NCBI GenBank assembly: GCA_021234155.1
Contig: JAJEKV010000014.1
Coordinates: forward strand, 7,085,563-7,149,562
DNA length: 64,000 nt
Source of the DNA: Isoetes taiwanensis
Lineage: Eukaryota; Streptophyta; Lycopodiopsida; Isoetales; Isoetaceae
Direction of reading: 5' to 3'
Within the stretch, counting starts at the first letter, position 1. Each line of letters opens with the position of its first letter. The translations under genes and the position numbers were made by a program. The notes beneath the pieces were generated by a model. It did no database searches. It was not told the DNA's origin and was given only the letters and a program-made list of their open reading frames with translations. Below are positions 1 to 11,140 of the stretch, in pieces.

Positions 1-2187
1 TACTTCTCTATCATCCAACAGCTTATATTTGTTATGGCAACTTGGCAATTTCTGATAATAGTAAGCTGATATGACTGTGTCACCTGCATGATGCTCATTC
101 TTGTAATCATCAATGACCGTTTGATCCAATATATGCTTTTCTCTAGTGCAAGCAAGAACATAGTATGGCACATCTTCCTCATTACCAGGAAGAGCAAAAG
201 AAGCAAAATTATCACCAAACTGTATCACATCATGTAACTCCTCTACCTCATTTGCAAACATTGCGGTTTCGATTCCAATTACAGACCTTCAAATGTGCAC
301 ATGGGACTAGCTTCTTCAATGTCCACTTTCCACGGTGTTGAATAGACTCACATGCACGCCATTCAAAGTTTATGCGAGCCTTTGCAAAAAACAAGATAGT
401 GGTCTAACCATCAAGAAGGTTGGGTCCTCCTGGGACTTATGGAAGATACACAATGCCCGACTTTGGACACCGGGAAGGGGTTGCACATCAAATGGCTTTG
501 ACCATCAATCTCAGCCTCCTTCACTTCCCAATACACTCTACTTAACTTGAGATTTCTTGTTTCTCAAAACAACACGGGCATCATGAGCACCCTTTATTTC
601 AATCCCATGCTCTCTTCTTTGCTTATCGGCCAAGAGTTGCTTGGCCTTGGCAGCCTCTCCATCATGTTCCCCTTCCCATGCCCCGATCCAAGAAATTCCA
701 TTGTACACGAATGCCATGTCGACAATGGTACCGTGATATGAAGTAGAATGATCTTTTGGATTTGAACTGAAAGCAAAGACAACCATCGACCACCGCGAGA
801 TGATACCGCATGTGAGATCCTCCATTCTCTTTCAACCACTTTGAAGATGAAGTTGAAATGCATGTTTGTAAAAAATGTGTGTCATGACTTCTATCATCGA
901 AACATATAAGTGAACAGTCTTACGCAACTTACCATTTACCTTGAAGAGAGTGATGTGTACCAAAATAGTGATCCGGTCTCAGCATTCCAATGTTCGGGAC
1001 CGCACTTCTTTGAAGGGCAATAATGTGTAATTTTCTGCAAAGTCTACTACTGATATCACAGAATCATCTCTTAGACTCTGGATGCTTCTTCTAAATTCCT
1101 TGCTCTGCCAATGAGCTGCAAAGTTGTGATGCACAAACTTTTTCATGTGATCAAACATGGCAGATAGCATGAAAGGAGCATCTGTTTGCTTCTCCACCAA
1201 TCTTAGTCTTCTAGAAGTGCCCTTCCTTGACTTCTCATCCATATAACAGTAAGCCTGCCATTTAACATCATCTTCATTATTCTGTTCAGTCTCTTTTGGA
1301 CATAAGGGAATCTTTTGCTTACCACATTTTTCACAATCCCCCCTTATGCACTTCAGATTGTGCCACTCTTCCCTTTCCTCTTTTTGGCAAACCATTTCTC
1401 TCCAAAGAGTGTTAACATTACAAAATGTAAGCTTTTATGCCTGACAAACCCCATCATGTGTACCAACAGCACATACATCACAATTGCAACTGCAATTTAT
1501 GTGAAACTTCAGCCTCATAGAGTTGAAAGCTTTTCTGAAATTCTCTGCTTGTTCATGCTTGACACAACAGCAAGTGTTTCTCTCCTTCAATTTCCTTATA
1601 CAACTTGGTTTCAGGTATTCGAACATTCTAATACCAACATCTGCATCTGGATTCTCCTCCACAAATTGCTCATACAACTCAGCCTGCACATTGCAAAAGA
1701 AAATAGGTAAGTTGGAGAAGACTGTGCATTGAATACCTTACATATCCAGTACATAAGTAAGAAATACTATGTATACCAGTACATATCAGTTGTACATGTA
1801 AAAAGATTTGATTGAATCTATACATATTCAGTACATATGTACAGTAGATTATGTATAGTATCAATTTATAGCACATTTAATCCTACATCCTTACACTATA
1901 TACATATATATCACATAATATACATGAAATACTTCCAAGAGCAAGTAGATGACCCCATAAACCTCATTTACATGTATAATACAGTAAGCAAAACAGATTG
2001 AAAAGGCTACATCAAAGCAAGTAAACTAAGATTGGTAGAGGAGTTCACATATGTACATGAAAACAACAAAGAAACTGAAATGTAATAGTTTCTTTGACAA
2101 AAGCTTTAATACCTGAGGAATGTCAAGATACTGGATTGCCTCGCTTCTTTTTTTCCTCACATCCCTGTACTTTGGTGAAACCTTGGT
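1..2187 (-). pseudogene. C-terminal part of an uncharacterised transposon-like gene, decayed, open at left edge
   Basis: Read on the minus strand this continues the coding sequence of 8067-8832 after a large insertion. Exon 2113-2187 ends CCTCAG before GTATTA. A 429-bp intron (1684-2112) ends TTTTGCAATGTGCAG. The next exon, 1683 to 940, is one frame with two in-frame stops (1435-1437, 979-981) and ends TTCAAG before GTAAATGG. It holds a cysteine-rich stretch and the motif DFAENY. Downstream pieces in shifting frames carry FDDRSHD, DGCLCFQFKSKRSF, GHGKG and EHDGEAAKAK (about 900-540), then RPLSCF (about 400), then an open stretch of about 90 residues from 285 to the window edge. From memory, a family with D-Y-S-E-N-Y, SDG-x-QFK and HGKG-x-x-DG motifs occurs widely in eukaryotes beside transposons; its chemistry is not known to me. 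Stops and frameshifts argue for a pseudogene. Confidence 0.6.
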
Positions 2188-2203
2188 CACAAGGCCCCCA
2201 AAA
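2188..2203 (+). repeat. Left terminal inverted repeat of the 5.9-kb element
   Basis: CACAAGGCCCCCAAAA, an exact inverted match to 8051-8066. Looser similarity continues a few bases inward (AATTAAC against TTGAATT). Preceded by the target duplication GGT. Confidence 0.8.
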
Positions 2204-5144
2204 ATTAACTCGCATTCATAATTATGATGGAAACCGGTATAAGAGTGGTTTTTACTACATGTAATTCAGAATGTTAAGTACAACTATATGGCTTTCATAA
2301 TCACTACTAGTATGATCATAGTTCTTATACTAATTTTATATCTAACAGTAGTTTCTTAAAATTATTACTAGTTTAGGAGGTGGTTCTTAAGCGTGCATTG
2401 TCAATATTACAATTTAAGATGATTTTACATATTAGTTATCACCATCATATATAGTTTTTTAACTAGTTTTAATCCTCCCAAGTTTTTGAAAAACCATGTT
2501 TGATTTTGCAAGTGTGCTATGGTTTTTGGCACATGCTTATTTACTATGCTTGTAAGCAATCTATTATGTTGGTTTATGTGGTTGTTTTTTTAATATACTT
2601 GTTTCAATCCTTAATGTCGCTACTGACTTTGAGCATAGTTTTTTATATTAACTAGTAATTTTGACTGTTATATCTAATTTTGTCATGCTTTTAGAGCGTG
2701 ATCCTTAATTGTAATTACAAACTTATATTATTTTCATTGACTTTTTTTACTGGTTGCATGTTGTCTATGCTTTGTTTCTTGTTTCCTACCATTATATATA
2801 GTGTAGCAGCCTTAAGCAGCTTTATATCAGCATCAAGCAGTCTCCTCGAGCAACTATATCAAATTCTTTCACTAGCAACATGTATCATTTCATTATGACA
2901 AGGGGCTTGTAATGTCGAATGTAAAACTCTAAATAATGTTGAGCATAAGACTTTGATATTCCTTAGCACTGTTAAACTTTGAGATGTGATGTGGAATGGC
3001 AAGAGGGAGGCCATTCTGTTTGTGGTAGAGCTTCTTGGCTACCATCACCGCCAGCAATACAAGGTAAACAATGAGATTGGATTCAAGCCCAGATTTAGAC
3101 GGATTCAGAGTTCGATTTCGCCAAGCAACTTGGATTCAGGTTTTGATTCAAGTTTTATGCTTCAATGATGGTGCTCCAACCAAGTTTTTGCTTCAGTGAT
3201 GGTGCATTTCCGGTGAGGTTTTGGAGCTCACTATGGCATCTCCAGCTTCTTACGCCCGCCATATCCACCGTAGCTACAGAGGGGTTCAAAAATCCAGCTC
3301 CAGCAACCATAGCCATGACGGAGTTTTTTAAGGCAGGTAACAGATCATTCAAGAATGCAGGTTTTCACTCAGGTAACATGTTGTAAGAGGTCATTCAAGA
3401 ATGTTGTACTCATTTGTCATTTTTGAATAGAATGGTCGCCACATGGCGACCTCCCATTGGATAATAGACCAGAATGAATCTCAACTTACCTTGATATATG
3501 TGATAGGAAAATATGGTAGTGAATCCATGGTACCTTCTCCATTCTCATTCCCAATCTTATTTTTGAAGTACATACTACTTAGCCAAACCAAATTTATAAA
3601 ATCTCAAGAAAGTACATTGATCTTGAACGATGAAAATTTTAGACTCAAGCAATATTCATATCCATTGTATCATCTAGCATTAAAATTTTAGATGTTCAAA
3701 TAAGTAACTTCAGGTAGGCAACAACTTAGAACATCATGCTTCACTAAATTCAATAAGCGAGACTTACTATAGCAAAGGGAAAATGCAAAAACAAGCTGCA
3801 ATGTCTTGTTCCAACGTCTTGTGTACGCAAAAAAATGTATCTGATTTTTCCATATCATTGACCACCATCTGTACCCTAGTTTCTTTTTACGACAATTGTG
3901 GCTTCGGCCCTAAATATAGAACCCCTTACAAGGATTGACTTCTATTCTGAAACTTCACCTCCAGGAACATCCATAAGCAAATGAACCCCTTGGAGCCATT
4001 GTTCTCCAGCTTGTTCGAGCCATCGCAACGGGGCTGGTTTGGAACAGGTGCATGGGGAGGGTTTTTTTGTTCTCCCTCTTGGGGTCTCCCTTTGAACCCT
4101 TGAGGGAACCCTCCACGCAAGCTCTCGGCCACTTCAGAGGCAGGGAAGGCTGCCAAAACAGAAACCCTACAGATTTAGTAGGGTTTAAATATTGGGGTAT
4201 CAAAACAGCACCGTCTGTTAATCCCACCATTCAAAGGGTAGCTCATTGTCTCAAGAATCCCTCCGAAAAGAAAATATGGACATCCACCACACGGATGTGC
4301 TAACCCCCAAATTTTCCCCTTTCTCGACGTAGGGACACAAGGGAAAATGGTATGTTGCCCATTTCGGCCAATTTAGCAAGCTCGAAATGGGGTTTTGACT
4401 TTGCGCATGAGTCCAAAGGATCAATTTATTCTAGGCACAGGCTATTATGACCAATAGAACCAAACTCGATTCGCTACGGGATGCGTGTTTGACAACTTTT
4501 GCCATGCCGGTGTCAATTTTCTTTTATCCTAGAGGTAGCATAGAACTTGAACACGTAGACTTGGAAGTGGGGCTGCTACATAGTTGCTTTCCGAAGAGAG
4601 ATTATGAGAAGGCAACCATAACGACTCTAAAACTCAAATCTAACTTTGTCAATAGGTCCAAAATGTCGAGGTTATCCATGGGCACATGTTTGCAGCACAT
4701 GTGGTTCTCAACTCTGAGCTTAAGCTTTCTAGACTTAGGTGCTTCAAATTATAATTCCAAATGGTGAATATGGGGCGATAAACTTCATGCTTATAACTCT
4801 TACAAATGCATTTGACTGTATTAATATCCTTATTGTTAAAATAAGAGAGGGCTTTGAATTTGCTTTGGGGTGTTGCCTTTTATTCATAAAAGGGGTGTTA
4901 GCAATGACGGTCATCTATAGGCATGTGATTGTAGTACCAACATAGCGAAGATTTGTTTGCCCACATGGAGGAGGAGGTCATAGTGGCATTTGATACTGCA
5001 TGGTCGAGATATAGATGTAAAAATTGTTGCATGTTCAAATTATAAGTTTAGATGCTAGGTTGATTGTCCAATGTTATTTTTAGTGGGGATGGGACTAAAC
5101 ATGGGTGTGAGCCAATATGCATTCATTGATTGAAACTAGATTCT
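2204..5144. other. Interior of the insertion with no recognisable gene
   Basis: AT-rich sequence. Reading frames are short and show no family I know. A more GC-rich patch near 3950-4450 looks like non-coding flanking or untranslated sequence. Confidence 0.4.
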
Positions 5145-5215
5145 AGATGGTCTCGAACTCGAAACCTGTAGTTGCTAAAACTAGTGTGTTACCACTAGCC
5201 CAAACACCCAGAACA
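5145..5215 (-). repeat. tRNA-derived SINE head inside the insertion
   Basis: On the minus strand the stretch reads like a polymerase III promoter: an A-box-like TGGGCTAGTGGTAA (5189-5202) and a B-box-like GGTTTCGAGTTCGAGACC (5149-5166) at suitable spacing. No full tRNA fold or CCA is evident, so this is a tRNA-derived repeat rather than a tRNA gene. Confidence 0.5.
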
Positions 5216-5317
5216 TAGTGTGATGTTTATAGGTTGACTACATATATTTGACTTTCCACTTTTATATTGTGAAGATTTGTGCTTACAAATGCAAAAATGC
5301 GATAACACACATCAAAT

Positions 5318-5551
5318 GCAAAAATGCTTTACACCCATGTGATTGTGTTTCCTCGGCCATGCCCTTCTTTGCACACGCACCTCGACACACCCAAGGAAAA
5401 AAAAGGGGAAAACTATGTGTTTTGAAGCAATCTACTCATCAAGTGCAAAATTGCTTTACACCCAAAGTGATTGTGTTTTATGTGCAATGCCTTTTCTAGC
5501 ACACGCCCCTCTTAAGGAAAAAAAAAAGATGTGCTTTGAATTTGAAGCTAT
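5318..5551 (+). repeat. Diverged tandem pair, about 127-bp unit
   Basis: GCAAAAATGCTTTACACCC at 5318 recurs as GCAAAATTGCTTTACACCC at 5445. Both are followed by GTGATTGTGTTT, a GCACACGC block and an A-rich run. The copies are clearly diverged. Confidence 0.55.
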
Positions 5552-5689
5552 CTAATTTGGGCACAAAATAGAAATAGGGTCGACTATTTCTGCTGAGGCT
5601 TAATCACGAGCTGCCACGTGGCAGTCGCCTACACGGCGGAATGGAAGTAGGGTGGTCTTCCCATTCCGCATGACCAGCTGCTCAAGTTT

Positions 5690-6360
5690 TCTCTTTAGGG
5701 TTTTGTTTTAGGGTAGCATCGCCGCCAGTTCCTCAAGCGCCAGTTCGACACCGCCAGTTCCTCAAGCACCAGTTCGACACCGCCAGTTCTTCGCCAGTTC
5801 TTCAAGCTCTGTTGTCAGGTAGTTCTTTGCCGGGTCTTGTTGATTTTTTGCATTTTTTCTTGAACCCGTTGGATACAGGTCATGTCTTCGCAAGTAGCAG
5901 AACAGGGTCTTGTTTCTCGTCTTTTTCACAAGTAGCAGATCGCCAGATCTGCAAATGCTTTCTTCGCAGATGCTTTCTTCGCCCGATCTTTGAAAAAACA
6001 GCAAGAAGTCTGCAAAACCCCTTAAATATGTCGGGTCTGCAAAGCTGCCTCCCCTATTTCTATTTTGTAGGGGAATGGAGGTTGGTCCTCCATTCCCCTA
6101 TACAACAAGGCCAAGGTTAGGCAATTGTTGAAACTTTTCTTTGGATTTATGTATCCATTGGGCTTTGTTTCGTATCTAACGGGCATACAAATTTATAGGT
6201 CGTGGTTTTCAGTATGAAGAAATACAGCCCTAACCCTATTATTTTAAAACCTCCTAACTGCGGCGATGGAGCATTCCCGCTCTCGCCCGGATACTATGGC
6301 ATTTTCGAAATAGTCAATGAGCGCTTGCCATATGCCTGCAGAGCTGCTATTGAATTCAAG
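5690..6360 (+). pseudogene. Gene-like exons captured in the insertion
   Basis: The stretch resembles the 5' end of a plant gene. A leader with repeated CACCGCCAGTTC words (5720-5810) is followed by an exon-like segment after AATTTATAG (6190-6198). The exon 6199-6360 is 54 whole codons and ends TTCAAG before GTACGATATG. It reads VVVFSMKKYSPNPI, then CGDGAFPLSPGYYGIF and RLPYACRAAIEFK. I do not recognise the product. Splice-like borders, balanced composition and intact phase suggest a fragment of a host gene carried by the element; a real gene inside the insertion is the alternative. Confidence 0.4.
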
Positions 6361-6759
6361 GTACGATATGCATCTGCTTTTTCTTATTCTGTTGAGTTTT
6401 GCTTACCTTTGGTATGTTTCATTTTGTAGTTCTTGCAGGTTCGGGTAGTCTACAGATCAATTATCTCTGTATTCGTGCAGTATGATGCATTTTCCTTTTA
6501 TAAAAGGTATATGGGTGACTTGTGTCAGCAAAGATGACAAGGGTGGCCTTGCTTTAAGTATGCAATTTCTCTCTAAGTGCTATTGATACTTTTTTTGAAA
6601 CTGTGCCATATTGCGGCCTAGTTTTGTGTTGCAGATGCCGAAGAATGAAGCTTGGCTACTTTACAAATTTTTGGTAATTTTTAAAATGTGATTGTCCAAA
6701 AAGATTGTGGCATTAGTTCACGCATTTTTAGAAGCTGTTATGCTGGAGCTTAGATTTCT

Positions 6760-6900
6760 CAGTCTTGAGAAGCTTACTGTGTTGGCCTTTACATTGTCTC
6801 CGAAAACTGTCCCAGTTTTCCCAGAAGCAACGGTATGATATGTGCCACAGCTGATTTGTGCAACCTTTTGCTTTGAAAGTCCAAAGGCAAGGTAACCCAA
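6760..6900 (-). pseudogene. RCC1-repeat-like fragment
   Basis: The minus strand reads KVAQISCGTYHTVASGKTG then TVFGDN. This matches the shape of one RCC1 propeller blade (V-x-Q-I-x-C-G-x-x-H-T followed by G-x-V-F-G). The usual tryptophan-glycine is missing and only one blade is visible, so this is at most a fragment. Its opposite strand to the exon at 6199-6360 suggests separate captures. Confidence 0.4.
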
Positions 6901-7398
6901 GCTGCTATGGTTATTGCAAATGTCTTTCTTGTTTCTTTTATTTTTCTTCTTTGAGCTCCTGGTTTGTGGCATACAGATTTTAAGCTTGGACCTTTTTTCA
7001 TGATTACATGGCGATTCCTTATTACCTGTTTCTATTTGCATTTTAGACTGCTATAGATAAGAGTTTCCTTAATAGAAACATTTTAGAATGCTAAAGATCA
7101 TACTCACTTTTTGCTCTGGAGGCAGCAATTGTCTTTACCCTTTATTTTTCTCATGTTGTTGTGATTCTAACATGTCTTTTTCCAGGGTTATTACTGTAGT
7201 CTAAGATGACTGACTTGACTTTCTTATACCACACATACTAGGTAATGCTCCTTCCTTTCCATTTTGGCGGTGCATCTTTTACAAGGCAACTTGGCCTCTG
7301 AATTGCTCCAGTTGAATGTGTTTGATCCTATCTAAGGCAATTTGGCTTTTGAATTGACTGGGTTTGTTCTGATTCATTATAAAACACATGGTAAAGTT

Positions 7399-7415
7399 GT
7401 GGGTTCAATTCCCAC
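7399..7415 (+). repeat. tRNA T-arm-like hairpin
   Basis: GTGGGTTCAATTCCCAC forms a perfect 5-bp stem with a TTCAATT loop, like a tRNA T-arm or B box. No matching acceptor, D or anticodon arms were found, so it is most likely a SINE relic. Confidence 0.35.
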
Positions 7416-7632
7416 ATGTTTAGATTTCCATTGCAGTTACAACTTTCTAAGCACTATAAAATATCACTTGAGATGAGGTTATTAAATTGTATTGTTTAAC
7501 TAATTGGTATAAATGCAAAAACAAGTCATATAATCAAATTTAAACCAATTGCATTTATCGCATGGGGGTGTTGCAATAATTAATCACTACCAATCATCGT
7601 AAAATTACCATGTGCACACTATCAATCACCAT

Positions 7633-7849
7633 AAAATTACCATGTGCACATACCGAAGAACATAGATGCGATCAAATATCATTCTAATAAATTTGGCATA
7701 TTAAGCATTAGTACACATCACATATTTTAAGTTGTTAATATAGGCACTTAAAATTACTATGTCCACATACTGAGGAATATAGATATGATCAAATATCATT
7801 CCATTAAACTTGACGTATTAAGCATTAGTACACATTATATATTTTAAGC
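7633..7849 (+). repeat. Near-terminal direct repeat of about 100 bp
   Basis: A block starting AAAATTACCATGTGCACATA at 7633 recurs at 7750 with changes. Both end GCATTAGTACACAT then ATTTTAAG. Near-terminal repeats of this kind are typical of CACTA elements, where they bind transposase, but that role is inferred here. Confidence 0.5.
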
Positions 7850-8050
7850 TGCTATAAATACTAACTACAACTATCATATTCTAGTACCACATGAAAAAAT
7901 AATGCTCGTTTATCACGTCATAGAATTGTATTGATGAATTATATTGTATAAATAGACATGGTTTGTAAACTTTTTGGCCCACAAACGCGTATTGATTTTA
8001 AATATTAATTTTCACTAATAAATCAATACAAAAAAGTCATACTAATTCAA

Positions 8051-8066
8051 TTTTGGGGGCCTTGTG
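8051..8066 (-). repeat. Right terminal inverted repeat of the 5.9-kb element
   Basis: Forward strand TTTTGGGGGCCTTGTG, the exact complement of the left end, followed directly by GGT. Confidence 0.8.
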
Positions 8067-8499
8067 GGTGTTGTTAAGCCAAAACTGGATGACTTTTAGC
8101 TTGGTTTCTTCATCCGAACGATCAGATCTAGCCTTCCTGCCTGCTAATGCCCAAATGTTTGAACCAGCAATTGCCATTCTCTTTCTTCTGCTAGCAGCAT
8201 ATGAAAGATTTCGGGGATGGCATTTGAGCATCTTGCAAGCAATTCCCTTTTGCTTCAAATCACCATTTTTCCCCACAACCATTGATAAAACTGAGTGCTT
8301 GGCAGCCAATTTATCACCACTATTAGAGCATTTTACCTCTTCCAATCCATCTTTAAGGTTTTCTAAAATTGCATGCTTGACCACTGCTTGTGAAAACAAC
8401 CCAATCACAGGTTCAAAAAGCTCCAATAGCCTGTGATCTTGCAAGAATCTAGAAGCAAATAAGTACCTTTGATTAGGAGCCAGAGATTCAGCTTCTTTT
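8067..8499 (-). pseudogene. Middle exon of the same transposon-like gene, cut at its 3' end by the 5.9-kb insertion
   Basis: About 143 codons are open without a stop. The reading begins at an AG acceptor (8500-8501) that fits the phase of the exon upstream and runs KEAESLAPNQRYLF to FWLNNT. The C-terminal part is basic (ASRRKRMAIAG, AGRKARSD) and could bind DNA. The last codon ACC (8067-8069) is the target duplication; the partner copy is 2185-2187 and the frame resumes there as KVSPKYRDVRKK. Function is unknown to me. The predicted intron 8500-8554 has GT and AG ends but at 55 bp is short for a plant, so the splice model is tentative. Confidence 0.5.
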
Positions 8500-8554
8500 C
8501 TCATAACAGTAACAGCATTTTACACACTTGGTCCTTATTTTTTTGGTAACATAC

Positions 8555-8832
8555 CTTGAGGATGTACTACCCTTTTCAATTTCGCTATCATGCTCTGCCA
8601 TCTTCTTTTTCCCTTTCTCATCTCTCCCACTTTCGAAATTACTGCATGCCACCTGTTGTTTACTCTTTACAATTTTGAATTCACCAGATGCCATCTGATG
8701 TTTGCCACATTCAGTTTCAAAATCACCAGATTGCATGTTTTCCTGATCGCCACATTCAGTTTCAAAATCACCAGATTGCATGTTTTCCTGATGGCCACAT
8801 TCAGTTTCAAAATCACCCATGTTTTCGTGATC
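8555..8832 (-). pseudogene. N-terminal exon with 15-residue tandem repeats
   Basis: The exon starts after a strong acceptor (TTTTTTTCCAG, 8833-8843 on the minus strand) and ends TCCTCAAG before GTATGT. It encodes a 15-residue repeat, GDFETECGDQENMQS, in two good copies and one to two decayed copies (45-bp DNA unit, roughly 8690-8832). A lysine- and glutamate-rich, low-complexity stretch follows. The phase matches the next exon (one codon split AG/A). A further upstream exon near 8870-8980 is possible but I cannot fix it; that stretch holds repeated TTTTC-TGGAGG words. Confidence 0.45.
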
Positions 8833-9250
8833 CTGGAAAAAAATTCAAATCGTGTTCTACTTTCTTGGTTCGATCTGGGAATTTTCTTGGAAGGAAATTT
8901 TTCTGGAGGGAATTTTCCTGGAGGAAATTGGAGGGAGGAATTTCCTCCAGGAGTTTCGCATCAACCGATGGCCTCTACTCGTCATAATTACAAACAAACA
9001 GGAATTTTGCCCCTTTTTAAATACATAAGACAAAATTTATACATGAAATAAGTACATTTAAAATTCAGCAACCCGTTCAAAAGTTTACATGAATTGCCCC
9101 CTAATGTATGACACCCTAACGTGCTTTTACCCTATTACTTTGTAATTATACCATATATTTCAAAAGAAGAAAACTATATTCCAAGTACAGCATAAATACA
9201 ACTATATTCCTCATGAATGCTATGAGTTTTTCCAATTTGCAACTTATTCT

Positions 9251-10820
9251 ATGGATAGCAGATGCTTGGCAGAAGTAAGAAAATTCTTTGAAGAATATGA
9301 TGGCTCCGGAAGCCAGAAAGGAGCTTCATTCTCACAAGAGACGTCTTGTGCAGATGTGGGCATATCAGGAAGTGCAAACAATTGCCATGGATATGCTGGA
9401 GTTGAGCCAGAGGACCCAAGATTGGTCCTGAAGTCTGGCACTGTATCTACTGGGTTGCAAAGCCCTGTTGTGGCAGAAATCACTTCACAGAAAGCCAAGA
9501 ATATGGCACCTAAACAGACCCAAAATAAATGGGGTCTAATGCCAGAAGAAAAGAAGCCCAAGGAAATGCAGTTTAAGCATGCAGGTATGGCTGAATTAGA
9601 AGCCGAATTAAAATTGAGAGATAAGAAGGCATGGACGAATTTGGAGGACATGCTCAGGGCCATGATTGAAGCAATGGACAAGGAATTTCCAGAAGAAGAA
9701 GTTCTTGAAGAAACATTTTATTCCCTGATTTCATTGACATGAATTGAATCTGCAGAAGAAGAGATTAAGCACTGCAATAAAAGTACGTTCGGATTGCATG
9801 GATTGAAGCATAAAAATGCCAGAGATGCTTATGACGGGGTCGTGATTATAAGACCTAAATTTGCTGCTGTCAAGAAGAACATGACTGCTATTGTAATGGC
9901 CGTGGAGATGCAGCCCTGCTGTAAGAGTTTCGATGGAGATGAAGATGCACTCCTTGAAGATACTATGATAAGGTATTCTATTGAAGCAAGAAAATTATTT
10001 CATAAGGAAGAAACCAAGCATACAATAGCAGCATGGGAGAAGAAAACAAATGCATCGGTTGAAGAAGAAGCTGCAGAAGGACTGGATGGATGCATGCAAT
10101 ATTACTGCTGGCAACAGAAATAAGCCAAGATATTTTCGCCGTTGGAGATTTTGGAAAGATATTCTTGTAAAAATAGTGGAGAGAAAAGCTCATTGTGAAG
10201 AGTCATTTCTTGATATTGGAAAAGCAGATTGGAAGAATGCATCTAATTCACAGCAGGAACTTTATGCAAGAGCAGAGATGTGGGAAGACCTCTGTAACGA
10301 CTCCAGAAGAAGATTAAGCGTCCGAATGGAAAGCAAACCGACTATCTGGCAAGATATCCTGGCCGAAAATGGAGGGACGTAGCTGTTCTTACCTGGACGA
10401 AAACCTAATCAGGTTTTGTTGGCTATTTCAAATAATGACATGGGGGTTATTGCATATAAACAATGCGACACAGAGAGCAGCGATTCGTGCCGACTGAAGC
10501 GTGCCCAGAAATATCAGGCATCTGCCGAGTTTGGAGAAGGAGATGCTGATGGTTTTCAGATACAAGGATTTAATCCTTATGCAATTAACGGCAGGACACA
10601 GCCTGGTAAGTATTCCTGTGATTTATGCAATAAAGAACTAAGGGCTGGTGATCTTGGAATAATCAGCCAAGACCAAATAAATTCTCAATGGCATAATGGA
10701 TCATTCATGCACAATGGGAGAAGCTTAGATCGTCCTCGTGTGAAGCTTAAGAAGAAGAGACATCCTTGTGGACATCTAGAGTATGGTGAAGATATATCCT
10801 TTTGTAAGTACCATATATAA
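9251..10820 (+). pseudogene. Unidentified degenerate coding region
   Basis: Open stretches at 9251-9742, 9794-10123, 10050-10382 and 10416-10820 look like one damaged coding sequence in different frames. The first is charged and lysine/glutamate rich (EELKLRDKK-like and EFPEEEVLEE). The last has a cysteine pair CDLCNKEL and HPCGHLEYGE, which could be a zinc site. I recognise no family. A polypurine tract and an LTR-like start follow at 11131-11141, so this may be the inner part of an LTR element that carried foreign sequence. Confidence 0.3.
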
Positions 10821-11140
10821 AATGGGTGTCGTATATGTCTAAATAGTCCCAGTGTGTGAGGCCCCAATGTAATTGATCTTTAGCAGTTCAGATGCTTAGA
10901 TCAAAGGGGAGAAATCGCCAATTAATATGATCTAGGCATCCTCACTTCTTAAGTAATGAGATATAGGACTAGAGAGTCAATTTGAAATTTCTAGTCGCAG
11001 TTTTAGAACTCCCTACATCATTGAAAGATGTGCCGTCCAAAGCCATCTAGATGTGTTCAAGGTTGAGCATTAAGGGGGAGTAGAAAACTACTATGGGAAG
11101 TTCAAATTAAACCCTCATTGATCTATTGATCAAGGGGGAG

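Larger units (their letters stand above)
2188..8066. mobile_element. 5.88-kb terminal-inverted-repeat element (CACTA-like), non-autonomous
   Basis: The ends are perfect 16-bp inverted repeats: CACAAGGCCCCCAAAA at 2188-2203 and its complement at 8051-8066. Both sides are flanked by GGT (2185-2187, 8067-8069), a 3-bp target duplication. Removing the element plus one GGT rejoins the minus-strand coding frame of the interrupted gene (NNT then KVSPK) with no lost or gained base. A 3-bp duplication and ends starting CAC fit the CACTA/EnSpm superfamily, though the ends are not canonical CACTA. I find no transposase inside. The interior holds a SINE-like unit, gene-like exons and near-terminal repeats, so it may be a non-autonomous element carrying host fragments. 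Confidence 0.75.

Noticed and set aside
8870-8990. First exon of the transposon-like gene starting MTSRGHRL
   Set aside because: A stop comes before any donor that would keep phase, and the stretch is a purine-rich repeat. Not strong enough to annotate.
9244-9681. Minus-strand frame of 145 codons
   Set aside because: Antisense to the charged plus-strand frame; serine-rich product without motifs.
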